A stretch of DNA of 64,000 nt from Betaproteobacteria bacterium GR16-43. Lineage in GTDB: Bacteria; Pseudomonadota; Gammaproteobacteria; Burkholderiales; Usitatibacteraceae. Position 1 is the stretch's first letter. Each line of letters starts with the position of its first letter. Positions 52,660 to 61,089 of the stretch are shown here, one piece after another. The stretch spans positions 4,030,001 to 4,094,000 of the forward strand of contig CP019169.1 in the NCBI GenBank assembly GCA_001953215.1, written 5' to 3'. The notes below the pieces were generated by a model. The model had not been told where the DNA came from. It saw only the letters and a list, made by a program, of their open reading frames with translations, and searched no databases. Made by a program: the position numbers and the translations under genes.

Positions 52660-53778
52660 ATGCGCCGCGCAATGCTTGCCACTCTCGCCCTGTGTGCCGC
52701 GACCTTCGCGGGAGCCCAAGGCGTCACCGAATCGCAGATTGTCCTCGGACAGTCGGTCGCCCTCTCCGGCCCCGCGTCGGAACTCGGCAAGGACATGCAG
52801 TCCGGCGCGAAACTCTATTTCGACTTCGTCAACAAGTCGGGCGGCGTGAACGGCCGCATGATCATCCTGAAGACGCTCGACGACGGCTACGATCCGCCGC
52901 GCGCCGTCGAGAACACCAAGAAGCTCATCAACGAGGAGAAGGTCTTCGCGCTCTTCGGCTACGTGGGCACGCCCACCAGCAACGCGTCGCTGCCGATCTT
53001 CACCGAGGCCAAGGTGCCCTTCATCGGCGCCTTCACCGGGGCCGAGTCGCTGCGCACGCCGTTCAACCGCAACATCTTCAACGTGCGCGCGAGCTACTTC
53101 GACGAAACCGAGGCGATCGTGCAGCACCTGACCGCGATGAGCGTGAACAACATCGCGATCTTCTACCAGAACGATGCCTACGGGCAGGCCGGCCTCGCCG
53201 GCGTCGAGCGCGCGCTGAAGAAGCGCAACCTCGAGCTCTCGGCCCGCGGCACGGTCGAACGCAACACGGTCGACGTCGCGAAGGCGGTCGAAGACATCCG
53301 CAAGGCCAACCCGCAGGCCGTGATCATGATCTCGGCCTACAAGTCGTGCGCCGCCTACATCAAGGCGATGAAGCTCAAGGGCTCGAACCCGACCTTCTGG
53401 AACGTCTCGTTCGTCGGCAGCAAGGCGCTCGCGAAGGAACTCGATTCGGATGGGCGCGGCGTGCAGATCTCGCAGGTCGTGCCGTTCCCCTGGGATCCCT
53501 CCATCCCGGTGGTGAAGGAATACCGTGCCCTCCTCGCGGAAGCGAAGGGCGAGCCGGGCTACGGCACGCTGGAAGGCTTCATCGCGGCCAAGGTCACGGT
53601 CGAGGGCATCAAGCGCGCCGGCAAGAACCTCAACCGGGAGAGCTTCACCAAGGCGATGGAGTCGATGGGCGCGCTGGACGTGGGCGGCTTCAAGGTGAGC
53701 TTCACTCCGGAGAGCCACAACGCCTCGAAGTTCGTCGACCTGACGATCATCTCCCGCGACCAGAAGTTCGTTCGCTAG
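52660..53778 (+). CDS. Branched-chain amino-acid-type ABC transporter substrate-binding protein
   Basis: A 372-residue periplasmic binding protein of the LivJ/Peripla_BP_6 type with signal peptide (MRRAMLATLALCAATFAGA). IVLGQSVALSGPASELGKDMQSGAKLYFDFVNKSGGVNGR opens the fold; FGYVGTPTSNASLPIFTEAKVPFIGAFTGAE and NVRASYFDETEAIVQHL follow. Many such proteins in betaproteobacteria are orphan; no ABC permease or ATPase is nearby, so it may join a remote transporter or a signalling system. Ligand unknown. Confidence 0.9.
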   Translation: MRRAMLATLALCAATFAGAQGVTESQIVLGQSVALSGPASELGKDMQSGAKLYFDFVNKSGGVNGRMIILKTLDDGYDPPRAVENTKKLINEEKVFALFGYVGTPTSNASLPIFTEAKVPFIGAFTGAESLRTPFNRNIFNVRASYFDETEAIVQHLTAMSVNNIAIFYQNDAYGQAGLAGVERALKKRNLELSARGTVERNTVDVAKAVEDIRKANPQAVIMISAYKSCAAYIKAMKLKGSNPTFWNVSFVGSKALAKELDSDGRGVQISQVVPFPWDPSIPVVKEYRALLAEAKGEPGYGTLEGFIAAKVTVEGIKRAGKNLNRESFTKAMESMGALDVGGFKVSFTPESHNASKFVDLTIISRDQKFVR

Positions 53779-53792
53779 CGCCCTTCGGGCGC
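53778..53792 (+). terminator. Short hairpin after the binding-protein gene
   Basis: GCGCCC and GGGCGC pair around TTC, starting at the last base of the stop codon; a T-run is lacking. Confidence 0.5.
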
Positions 53793-53797
53793 GATAA

Positions 53798-53983
53798 GGC
53801 GAAAGGCGCTCTCCGCAGATAAACGCGGATAAACGCGGATGACTGCCTCAAGCAGAAAGAAGGCTTGGGTTGGGTCTGCGTCACTTGGAGCGCACCGACT
53901 TTCGCGAACGCCAACCCCAAATGCTTTGCTTGAGGGAGTGATCTGCGTTTATCCGCGTTTATCTGCGGAGAGCGCCTTTCGCC
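53798..53983. repeat. 186-bp inverted-repeat element with 43-bp near-perfect ends
   Basis: The 43 nt at 53798-53840 match the reverse complement of 53941-53983 at 42 positions. Each end contains GGCGAAAGGCGCTCTCCGC followed by decamers of the type AGATAAACGC/GGATAAACGC. Interior halves are also partly complementary (TGCCTCAAGCA versus TGCTTTGCTTGAGGGA; TTGGGTTGGG versus CCAACCCCAA). No ORF inside. It looks like a miniature, non-coding mobile or REP-type element between convergent genes. Confidence 0.85.
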
Positions 53984-53988
53984 GTAAC

Positions 53989-54001
53989 CCCGCGAAGCGG
54001 G
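53989..54001 (-). terminator. Hairpin downstream of cysS
   Basis: CCCGC and GCGGG pair around GAA immediately past the cysS stop; together with the adjacent repeat element it probably ends the cysS transcript. Confidence 0.45.
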
Positions 54002-54002
54002 A

Positions 54003-55385
54003 CTACTTCCTCCGCCACTCGGTGATGCCACCGGGCTTGTCCTCGAGGACGATGCCCGCGGCCTCGAGTTCCTTGCGGATCGCATCCGCCTTCGGGAAAT
54101 CCTTCGCCTTCTTCGCGGCGTTGCGCTCGTCGATGCGGGCCTGCACATCGAGCGCCCCCGTGGACGCGCCCTGGAGGAACGTCTCCGGGTCGGCCTGCAG
54201 GAAGCCGATGGTCCCACCCAGCGCCTTCAGCAGGGCCGAGAGCTCGGCGGACTTCGTGCGGTTCACTTCCGTGCGCAGCTCGTGCAGCACCGCGAAGGCG
54301 ATCGGCGTGTCGAAGTCGTCGTTCATCGCGTCCCGGAAGCGCTTCGCGTACCCCGCATCCCAGTCGATCGCCTTGGGCGGCGCGGGCGGCACTTCGCGCA
54401 GCGCCGTGTAGAAGCCGCGCAGCGTGTTGCCCGCGTCGGCGAGCGTGTCCCAGGAAAAGTTGATCTCGCTGCGATAGTGGCCGCGCAGCAGGAAGAAGCG
54501 CGTCGACTCGCCGCCCTGCACCGCATCGAGCTGCCCCAGCACGTCGCGCAACGTGTGGAAGTTGCCCAGCGACTTCGACATCTTCTCGCTGTCCATGTTG
54601 AGGAACGCGCCGTGCATCCAGCAGCGCGCGAACGGCACGTGGCCCGCGCCTTCGCTTTGCGCCACCTCGTTCTCGTGGTGCGGGAACTGAAGGTCGACCG
54701 CGCCGCCGTGCAGGTCGACCGGCGTGCCCACTTCGCCGGCCGACATGGCCGAGCACTCGATGTGCCAGCCGGGGCGGCCCGCGCCATAGGCCGAGGGCCA
54801 CGAGGGCTCGCCCGGCTTGGCGGCCTTCCAGAGGGCGAAGTCGAGCGGGTCGCGCTTCGCCGCTTCCACCGCCACGCGTTCGCCGGCACGCAGGTCATCG
54901 AGATTGCGCCGCGAGAGCTTTCCGTAGCCCGCGAAGTCGCGCACGGAGTAGTACACGTCCCCGTTGTCGGCGCGATAGGCGAGCCCCTTCGACTCGAGCG
55001 TGGCGATGAGGCCGAGCATGGCATCGACATACTTCGTGGCCCGCGGCTCGCGATCGGGCGGCAGCAGGCTCAGGCGCTCGCAGTCCTCGCGGAACGCCGT
55101 GGCCATCGATTCGGCGAGCTCCCCGAACGCGACCCCCTTCTCCTTCGCCCGCTCGATGATCTTGTCGTCGATGTCGGTGATGTTGCGCACGTACGTGACG
55201 TCGAACCCGCTCACGCGCAGCCAGCGCGACACCATGTCGAACGTGGTGAAGGTACGCGCGTTGCCGATGTGGATGAGGTCGTAGACCGTCGGTCCGCAGA
55301 CGTAGAGGCTCGCCTTGCCGGGACGATGCGGGACGAAAGGCTCCTTGGAGCGCGAAAGCGTGTTGAAGATCTGCAAAGAAGGCAT
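54003..55385 (-). CDS. cysS: Cysteinyl-tRNA synthetase
   Basis: A 460-residue class I aminoacyl-tRNA synthetase. Zinc ligand Cys30 (YVCGPTVYD), HIGN-type motif (HIGNARTF), HIECSAMS and [11 protein letters not shown] with the other zinc ligands, and KMSKS (EKMSKSLGN). The C-terminal anticodon domain ends in [14 protein letters not shown]. Complete. Its promoter must lie in the 55386-55630 region, opposite the TPR gene promoter. Confidence 0.97.
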   Translation of the reverse strand: MPSLQIFNTLSRSKEPFVPHRPGKASLYVCGPTVYDLIHIGNARTFTTFDMVSRWLRVSGFDVTYVRNITDIDDKIIERAKEKGVAFGELAESMATAFREDCERLSLLPPDREPRATKYVDAMLGLIATLESKGLAYRADNGDVYYSVRDFAGYGKLSRRNLDDLRAGERVAVEAAKRDPLDFALWKAAKPGEPSWPSAYGAGRPGWHIECSAMSAGEVGTPVDLHGGAVDLQFPHHENEVAQSEGAGHVPFARCWMHGAFLNMDSEKMSKSLGNFHTLRDVLGQLDAVQGGESTRFFLLRGHYRSEINFSWDTLADAGNTLRGFYTALREVPPAPPKAIDWDAGYAKRFRDAMNDDFDTPIAFAVLHELRTEVNRTKSAELSALLKALGGTIGFLQADPETFLQGASTGALDVQARIDERNAAKKAKDFPKADAIRKELEAAGIVLEDKPGGITEWRRK

Positions 55386-55567
55386 TGTGATGGCCGGGCT
55401 GTGCGGACCCGCGGGCGTGATGTGTCGGAAGAAGGGCAGCGTGGCGCCGCCGGGAACTTCAGGAGGCGATCAGGGCCAACAAACGAACGCCGCAGCGGCG
55501 TCGGCAGCGGCGCGGCGGAAGGCCGGGCGGCGCGGGTCCAAACGGCGAGGCGCAAAGGCGTGTGACA
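55386..55567. other. Divergent spacer upstream of cysS
   Basis: About 180 nt, GC-rich near cysS. It must hold the cysS promoter. Short open frames cross it on both strands but have no ribosome binding site or recognisable protein. I see no tRNA, riboswitch or other RNA structure that I can name. Confidence 0.4.
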
Positions 55568-55596
55568 TTGTGAAGCCCCACCAAGGTTGGTAGAAT
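55568..55596 (+). promoter_or_regulatory. Sigma-70 promoter of the TPR / L,D-transpeptidase operon
   Basis: TTGTGA (55568-55573), 17 nt, TAGAAT (55591-55596). The -10 overlaps an ATG at 55595, so that ATG cannot be in the transcript from this promoter; the start at 55631 is therefore preferred for the next gene. Confidence 0.7.
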
Positions 55597-55630
55597 GCGT
55601 TTCTCATTAAATTCAACAAATTATAACACG

Positions 55631-56728
55631 ATGCTGCACGGCAACCTCCGACTGCCGCGGCTCGCCGCGGTGCTCCTCGCGGCCCTCGCGATGGTGGCAC
55701 TGCCGGCGCTCGCCGCCCCCGCCGACGACCTGCGCGAAGCGCAGAAGCTCTACACCTCCGGGCGCCTGCAACCCGCGCTCGACAAGGTCGACGGCTACCT
55801 CAAGGCAACGCCGCGCGACCCGCAGGGACGCTTCCTGAAGGGCCTCATCCTCACCGAGCAGAAACGCACCGGCGACGCGATCCAGATCTTCACCGGGCTC
55901 ACCGAGGACTTCCCCGAGCTGCCCGAGCCGTACAACAACCTCGCCGTGCTCTACGCCTCGCAAGGCAACTACGACAAGGCGAAGAGCGCCCTCGAGCTCG
56001 CGATCCACACACACCCCACGTACGCGACCGCGCACGAGAACCTGGGCGACATCTACGCGCAGCTCGCCAGCCGCGCCTACGACCGCGCCCTCTCCCTGGA
56101 CAAGAGCAACGCCTCCGCGCAGGTGAAGCTCTCGATGGTGAAGGACCTCTTCTCGTCGCAGAAGCTGGCCGCGGCCGGCACGCCCGCCAAGGCCGATCCG
56201 GCGAAGGTCGCCAAGGCGGATCCGCCGAAAGTCGAACCGCCCAAGGTCGAACCTCCGAAGCCCGAGCCCGCGAAGCCCGAACCGGTGAAGCCGGACCCGG
56301 CGAAAGTCGCGAAGGCCGAGCCGAAGTCCGAACCCGCGAAGACTGAACCCGCGAAAACCGCGCCCCCCAAGGCCGCCACGGGCACGCCCGAGGAGGCGGC
56401 CGTCGCCGCCGCCATCCAGGCCTGGGCCACCGCGTGGGGCTCGAAGGACGTGAAAGGCTATCTCGCCGCGTACGCGCCCGACTTCGAAACGCCCGGCGGC
56501 GAAGCGCGTGCCTCGTGGGAGAAGGCCCGCACCGAACGCATCGAGAAACCGAAGGCCATCGAGGTCTCGGCGCAGGTGAAGTCCATCAAGGTGACCGGCA
56601 ACGAGGCGGTCGCGGTGCTGCGCCAGAACTACCGATCCGATTCCCTCAAGAGCTCCAACACGAAGACGCTCAAGCTGGTGAAGGTGGGCGACAAGTGGCT
56701 CATCAAGCAGGAGCGCGTCGGCGGGTGA
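55631..56728 (+). CDS. Exported TPR protein with Lys/Pro/Glu linker and C-terminal NTF2-like domain
   Basis: A 365-residue periplasmic protein: signal peptide (MLHGNLRLPRLAAVLLAALAMVALPALAA), three or four TPR units to about residue 150 (AQKLYTSGRLQPALDKVDGYLKATP, YNNLAVLYASQGNYDKAKSAL), a 65-residue low-complexity linker of KPEP/PPKVE units (about 165-235), and a C-terminal SnoaL-like domain (AAIQAWATAWGSKDVKGYLAAYAPDF to LVKVGDKWLIKQE). The next gene ends in a similar SnoaL-like domain. Likely an envelope scaffold for peptidoglycan work. Start chosen because a promoter -10 covers the ATG at 55595. Confidence 0.82.
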   Translation: MLHGNLRLPRLAAVLLAALAMVALPALAAPADDLREAQKLYTSGRLQPALDKVDGYLKATPRDPQGRFLKGLILTEQKRTGDAIQIFTGLTEDFPELPEPYNNLAVLYASQGNYDKAKSALELAIHTHPTYATAHENLGDIYAQLASRAYDRALSLDKSNASAQVKLSMVKDLFSSQKLAAAGTPAKADPAKVAKADPPKVEPPKVEPPKPEPAKPEPVKPDPAKVAKAEPKSEPAKTEPAKTAPPKAATGTPEEAAVAAAIQAWATAWGSKDVKGYLAAYAPDFETPGGEARASWEKARTERIEKPKAIEVSAQVKSIKVTGNEAVAVLRQNYRSDSLKSSNTKTLKLVKVGDKWLIKQERVGG

Positions 56729-57921
56729 CGCGGCGCCTCCTAGCCTTCGTCACCGCCCTCGCGTGCACGCCCGCGGCCCTCGCCGATGGCGACGGTGACG
56801 GCGGTGCCTTCTCGTTCCCCAACGAAGTCGAAGCCTCGCTGGTCCGCGTGATCGTGGGCCTGCGCGAGAGCGGCCTGAAGGCCGCCATCGGCGAGATCGA
56901 CAGCGCCCTCGAGAAGACCCCGAACTTCCGCCTCGGCCACCTGATCCGCGGCGATCTCCTCATGGCCCGCGCCGGCCGGCCGATCGCCTTCGCGACGAGC
57001 GTCGAGCCCTCCTCGCTCGCCGGCATGAATTCGCTGCAGGACGAAGCGCGCGTGCGCCTCAAGCGCTACCTCGACGCGCCCCCGCCGGTCGACTCGCTGC
57101 CCGGCCCCGTGCTGCAGCTCGCACCGGGACAGGCCCATGTGATCCTCGTGGACACGGCGCGCTCCCGGCTCTTCGTGTTCGAGAACCAGGGCGGCCGCCC
57201 GGCGTACGTCACCGACTTCTACATCAGCCTCGGCAAGAACGGCGTCGAGAAGCAGCGCGAGGGCGACCAGAAGACGCCGATCGGCGTCTACACCGTCGTC
57301 TCCGCGAAAGAGAAGCTGCCCGATTTCTACGGCACGCACGCCTTCCCGATCAGCTATCCCAACGACTGGGACAAGAGGAACGGCCGCAACGGCCACGGCA
57401 TCTGGCTGCACGGCACGCCCTCCGACACCTACAGCCGCCCGCCCTTCGCCACCGACGGCTGCGTCGTGCTCACCAACGACGACCTCACGCGCCTCTCGCG
57501 GTTCGTGGACGTGGGCCGCACGCCGGTGGTGATCGGCACGACGCTCGACTGGAAGGATGCCCGCGCGTGGGAAGCCGAGCGCGATGAATTCCTCGGCGCC
57601 TTCGGCCAGTGGAAGGCGGACTGGGAAAGCCTCGACACCAATCGCTACCTCGCGCACTACGGAGCCGACTTCCGCTCCGACGGCAAGGACCGCGCGGCCT
57701 GGGTCGCCCACAAGCGCAAGGTGGGCGCGGGCAAGTCGTGGGTGAAGGTCGGCATTTCGCAGGTGAGCCTGTTCGCCTATCCCGGCCATGCCGCGATGAT
57801 GATGGTCACCTTCGAGCAGGACTACCGCTCGAACAATCTTTCAAACCGCACCCAGAAGCGCCAGTACTGGGCACGCGATGGCAACCGCTGGCGCATTGTC
57901 CAAGAACTCGTCGTTTCCTAA
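56725..57921 (+). CDS. L,D-transpeptidase (YkuD/ErfK type) with C-terminal NTF2-like domain
   Basis: A 398-residue exported protein starting at a GTG that overlaps the TPR gene stop (GTGA). Signal peptide ([20 protein letters not shown]); YkuD domain about 138-275 with IWLHGTP (His229) and the nucleophile in [13 protein letters not shown] (Cys246). It forms or breaks 3-3 crosslinks in peptidoglycan or attaches lipoprotein. The C-terminal 110 residues ([24 protein letters not shown] to [13 protein letters not shown]) are SnoaL-like and resemble the end of the preceding protein, indicating a shared module. Confidence 0.9.
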   Translation: MTRRLLAFVTALACTPAALADGDGDGGAFSFPNEVEASLVRVIVGLRESGLKAAIGEIDSALEKTPNFRLGHLIRGDLLMARAGRPIAFATSVEPSSLAGMNSLQDEARVRLKRYLDAPPPVDSLPGPVLQLAPGQAHVILVDTARSRLFVFENQGGRPAYVTDFYISLGKNGVEKQREGDQKTPIGVYTVVSAKEKLPDFYGTHAFPISYPNDWDKRNGRNGHGIWLHGTPSDTYSRPPFATDGCVVLTNDDLTRLSRFVDVGRTPVVIGTTLDWKDARAWEAERDEFLGAFGQWKADWESLDTNRYLAHYGADFRSDGKDRAAWVAHKRKVGAGKSWVKVGISQVSLFAYPGHAAMMMVTFEQDYRSNNLSNRTQKRQYWARDGNRWRIVQELVVS

Positions 57922-57931
57922 GAGGCCCCCC

Positions 57932-58537
57932 ATGTTCCATTCCCGCAAGTCGTTCATTGCCACCCTCCTTTGCGCTTCCGCGCTCGTTCCCGCCGTTGCC
58001 GCCGCCCAGTCCCCCGGCGCGTGCGCCGCCAAGCTGAAGGCGTCCAAGACGCTCTCCGTGACGCTCACCACCTCGATGGGCCCGATCGTTCTCGCGCTGG
58101 ATAGCGAGAAGGCGCCGCTCACCGTGGTGAACTTCGCCACCTACGTCGACGCCGGCCAGTACAACGGCACGATCTTCCACCGCGTGATCAACGGCTTCAT
58201 GATCCAGGGCGGCGGGTTCACGAAGGACATGAACCAGAAAGCCACGCGCGCCCCGGTCAAGAACGAGGCCGGCAACGGGCTGAAGAACGACACCTACACG
58301 ATCGCCATGGCCCGCACGCAGGACCCGGACTCCGCCACCGGCCAGTTCTTCATCAACGTGAAGGACAACGACATGCTGAACCGCAACCCGTCGAGCGCGG
58401 GCTACGCGGTGTTCGGCAAGGTGACGTCGGGCCAGGACACGGTCGACAAGATCAAGGCCGTCCCCACCGGCAACGCCGGCGGGCACCAGAACGTGCCGAC
58501 CACCCCGGTGGTGATCGAAAAAGCCGAGTGCCTCTGA
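57932..58537 (+). CDS. ppiA: Periplasmic peptidyl-prolyl cis-trans isomerase (cyclophilin)
   Basis: A 201-residue cyclophilin with a signal peptide ([26 protein letters not shown]). Active-site segments [50 protein letters not shown] and [18 protein letters not shown] are intact. It accelerates proline isomerisation of exported proteins. Two Cys in the N-terminal part (GACAAKL and the C-terminal AECL) may form a disulfide. Confidence 0.94.
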   Translation: MFHSRKSFIATLLCASALVPAVAAAQSPGACAAKLKASKTLSVTLTTSMGPIVLALDSEKAPLTVVNFATYVDAGQYNGTIFHRVINGFMIQGGGFTKDMNQKATRAPVKNEAGNGLKNDTYTIAMARTQDPDSATGQFFINVKDNDMLNRNPSSAGYAVFGKVTSGQDTVDKIKAVPTGNAGGHQNVPTTPVVIEKAECL

Positions 58538-58538
58538 G

Positions 58539-59036
58539 ATGGCCAAGGTCAAGCTCACCACCTCCATGGGCACGATCACCATCGAGCTCGATGAAGCGAA
58601 GGCGCCGGTGTCGGCCGAGAATTTCCTGAAGTACGTCGACTCCGGCCACTACGACGGCACGATCTTCCACCGCGTGATCGACGGCTTCATGGTCCAGGGC
58701 GGCGGCTTCACGGCGGACATGAAACAGAAGCCGACGCTGCCCACGATCAAGAACGAGTCGACCAACGGCCTGAAGAACGTGAACTACACGCTCGCCATGG
58801 CGCGCACCAGCGTGCGCGACTCCGCCTCGTCGCAGTTCTTCATCAACGTGAAGGACAACGACTTCCTCAACTACTCGGGCGAGAGCCCGCAGGGCTGGGG
58901 TTACGCGGTGTTCGGCAAGGTGGTCGAGGGCAAGGACGTGGTCGACAAGATCCGCAAGGTCGCGACCGGCAACGCGGGCGGGCACCAGAACGTGCCCACC
59001 ACGCCCGTGACGATCGAGAAGGCCGAACGCGCCTGA
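58539..59036 (+). CDS. ppiB: Cytoplasmic peptidyl-prolyl cis-trans isomerase (cyclophilin)
   Basis: A 165-residue cyclophilin without signal peptide, about 60% similar to the preceding periplasmic one, so the pair arose by duplication. [21 protein letters not shown] and [33 protein letters not shown] form the active site. Begins 1 nt after ppiA; its stop codon overlaps the probable CTG start of lpxH (CTGA). Confidence 0.95.
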   Translation: MAKVKLTTSMGTITIELDEAKAPVSAENFLKYVDSGHYDGTIFHRVIDGFMVQGGGFTADMKQKPTLPTIKNESTNGLKNVNYTLAMARTSVRDSASSQFFINVKDNDFLNYSGESPQGWGYAVFGKVVEGKDVVDKIRKVATGNAGGHQNVPTTPVTIEKAERA

Positions 59037-59758
59037 AGGGCCGCACGCTTTTCGTCTCCGACCTCCACCTCGACGAGTCGCGGCCCGGGGCGGTGGAGCG
59101 CTTCGAGCGCTTCCTGGAGCGCGAGGCCCCCACGGCCGACGCGCTCTACGTCCTGGGCGACCTCTTCGAGGCCTGGGTCGGGGACGATAGCCTGGACCTT
59201 CCCCTTCCCGCGCGCATCGCGAAAGCCTTGCGCGCGGCCTCGGCTTCCACGCCGACCTCCTTCATGCACGGCAACCGGGATTTCCTCGCGGGCGAGCGCT
59301 TCGGCCGCGAGACGGGCGCCGTCCTGCTGCCCGACCCGTCGCCGATCGATCTCTACGGCACGCCCGCGCTGGTGCTGCACGGCGACCTCCTCTGCACCGA
59401 CGACCTTCCCTACCAGGCCTTTCGCAAGCAGGTGCGCGATCCGGCCTGGCAGAAGGCCACGCTCGCCCTGCCGCTGGCCCACCGCCTGAAGATGGCGGAA
59501 ACCATGCGCGCCGAAGGCGACCGCGCCAAGGCGTCGAAGTCGATGAGCATCATGGACGTGGCCCCCGCGTCGGTGGACCAGGCGTTCCGCGATTCGGGGC
59601 GCGCCCTGATGATCCACGGCCACACGCACCGGCCCGCGCGGCACGTGCACACCGTGGATGGGCGCGAGTGCGTGCGCTGGGTGCTGCCCGACTGGTACGA
59701 GACCGGGGGCTACCTGGAAGCCACGCCCTCGGGCATCCGGGCCGTTTCGCTGGCCTGA
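59033..59758 (+). CDS. lpxH: UDP-2,3-diacylglucosamine diphosphatase, probable CTG start
   Basis: A metallophosphoesterase of 241 residues that makes lipid X in lipid A synthesis. Required motifs: [12 protein letters not shown] (Asp10, His12), [38 protein letters not shown] and [12 protein letters not shown]. No ATG, GTG or TTG precedes the SDLHLD motif in frame; a GTG at 59093 would delete it. A CTG at 59033, overlapping the ppiB stop as CTGA, gives the normal family length and start, so a CTG start with translational coupling is inferred. Confidence 0.88.
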   Translation: MKGRTLFVSDLHLDESRPGAVERFERFLEREAPTADALYVLGDLFEAWVGDDSLDLPLPARIAKALRAASASTPTSFMHGNRDFLAGERFGRETGAVLLPDPSPIDLYGTPALVLHGDLLCTDDLPYQAFRKQVRDPAWQKATLALPLAHRLKMAETMRAEGDRAKASKSMSIMDVAPASVDQAFRDSGRALMIHGHTHRPARHVHTVDGRECVRWVLPDWYETGGYLEATPSGIRAVSLA

Positions 59759-60645
59759 GTGCGCGACAGGCCCGCGCGGGCGAGTGCGGCACGGATCTCG
59801 GGCAACTTCTCGCGCGTGTAGCGCTCGGCCTGCGCGATCACGCGCCGGCGATACTCCTCCGTGTGTCCCGCGAAGTACCCGATGTTCGGATGGATGAGGA
59901 CGTCGGCCTCGACCGATTCGGCCTTCACCTGCCGCGCGCGCCGCGCGTCCTTCTCGACCCACTCGGGCCGCGCGCCGGGCGGCGTGTCCTCGGCGTAGGC
60001 CGAGACGTCGATCGCGATGACCACCTTCGCGCCCAACTGCTTCGCGGCATGGATCGGCACCGGGCTCGCCTCGTCGCCGTCGATGTAGCGTTCGCTGCCG
60101 ATGCGCACCGGCTCGAACTGGCCGGGGCTCGCGGCGGCCGCGCGCACCGCCATTCCCGTGTCGCCGCGGTTGAAGATCACCAGCTTCTTGTCGCTCTCGC
60201 GCGTGGCCGCCGCCGCGAACGGAATGCGCAGTTGCTCGATCGACTCGTTGTTCACGCGGGCGTTCACGTAGTCCTGCACGGCGCGGCCGGTGGCGAGTTC
60301 GCCGGACACCATGCGGAACTCGAAGAACTCCATCACGTTGATGTCGTAGGCGAGCCGCTCGAGCGCCTTCGCGTCGAGGCCCGACGCGTAGAGCGCGCCC
60401 ACCATCGCGCCGACGCTGGAGCCGACCACGAGGTCGGGGCGCACGCCCTCCTCGTCCAGCACCTTCAGCACGCCGATGTGCGCGAAGCCGCGCGGCCCGC
60501 CGGAGCCGAGGACGAGGGCGATGCGCGGTGCCGTCGCCGAGGCCTCGAAACGCGGCAGGCGGGCGCGGCTCACGTCGCCGTCGCCCAGGTTGCAGCCGCC
60601 GAGCGTCACGGCCAGGGCCGCGAGCAGGTACGGCAGCGGTCTCAC
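59710..60645 (-). CDS. Patatin-like phospholipase lipoprotein (RssA-like)
   Basis: A 311-residue protein with lipobox LGGC (Cys18), so anchored to the membrane from the periplasmic side. Patatin fold: LVLGSGGPRGFAHIGVLKVLDEEG (oxyanion), VVGSSVGAMVGAL (nucleophile Ser) and YIDGDEASPVPIHAAKQLG (Asp). Predicted phospholipase/esterase. The 3' end overlaps lpxH by 49 nt in convergent orientation, so both C-termini use the same DNA. Its start overlaps the DUF4124 gene stop (ATGA). Confidence 0.88.
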   Translation of the reverse strand: MRPLPYLLAALAVTLGGCNLGDGDVSRARLPRFEASATAPRIALVLGSGGPRGFAHIGVLKVLDEEGVRPDLVVGSSVGAMVGALYASGLDAKALERLAYDINVMEFFEFRMVSGELATGRAVQDYVNARVNNESIEQLRIPFAAAATRESDKKLVIFNRGDTGMAVRAAAASPGQFEPVRIGSERYIDGDEASPVPIHAAKQLGAKVVIAIDVSAYAEDTPPGARPEWVEKDARRARQVKAESVEADVLIHPNIGYFAGHTEEYRRRVIAQAERYTREKLPEIRAALARAGLSRTQASETARMPEGVASR

Positions 60646-61088
60646 TTGCAGTTCTCCCGGACGTAGGCCTCGGCCTTCGCGATCTCGGCGGGCCGGGCAT
60701 TGTCCTCGACGTAGACGCGCTCACCCTTGCTGTTTCGCGTGTACGCCGGGACCTGCTCGCGCAGGATGGCGAGGCGGCGATTCGCCTCGTAGCAATTGGC
60801 TTCGCGATTCGCGTTGCGCTGGCGGGCCTGCTGGTCTTCCTGCGCCTCCTGGCGCTCGCGGTCGTTCTTGCGCCGCTGCGATTCGAGTTCCTTTTCCTTC
60901 CAGGTCTGCTGCGCCGGCGCGCCGGCCGGCGCCGCGGGCACGTTGATCGGCGTGGCCTTGGCGCCGGGCGGCGGTTGCTCGCCGTACTGCACCTTGCCGT
61001 TCTCGTCGACCCACTTGTAGACCTGCGCCGCGACCCACGGAGACGCGAGCGCGATTGCGGCTGCAAAGGCAATGGCCATGCGTTTCAT
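60642..61088 (-). CDS. DUF4124 domain-containing exported protein
   Basis: A 148-residue protein with a signal peptide (MKRMAIAFAAAIALASPWVAA) followed by the DUF4124 opening QVYKWVDENGKVQYGEQPPPGAKA. The middle is a very charged coiled coil (WKEKELESQRRKNDRERQEAQEDQQARQRNANREANCYEANRRL) and the end YVEDNARPAEIAKAEAYVRENC. Two Cys (ANCYE and RENC) could pair. The family is common in betaproteobacteria, function unknown. Confidence 0.88.
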   Translation of the reverse strand: MKRMAIAFAAAIALASPWVAAQVYKWVDENGKVQYGEQPPPGAKATPINVPAAPAGAPAQQTWKEKELESQRRKNDRERQEAQEDQQARQRNANREANCYEANRRLAILREQVPAYTRNSKGERVYVEDNARPAEIAKAEAYVRENCK

Positions 61089-61089
61089 G

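Noticed and set aside
53798-53983. CRISPR-like interpretation of the decamer repeats
   Set aside because: Units are only 10 nt, without spacers, and arranged as inverted pairs; no cas genes.
55389-55593. Possible small ORFs between cysS and the TPR gene
   Set aside because: Low-complexity Arg/Ala sequence, no ribosome binding site, and they run through the promoter.
59093-59758. Starting lpxH at the GTG 59093
   Set aside because: It would remove the SDLHLD metal-binding motif required in every active family member.
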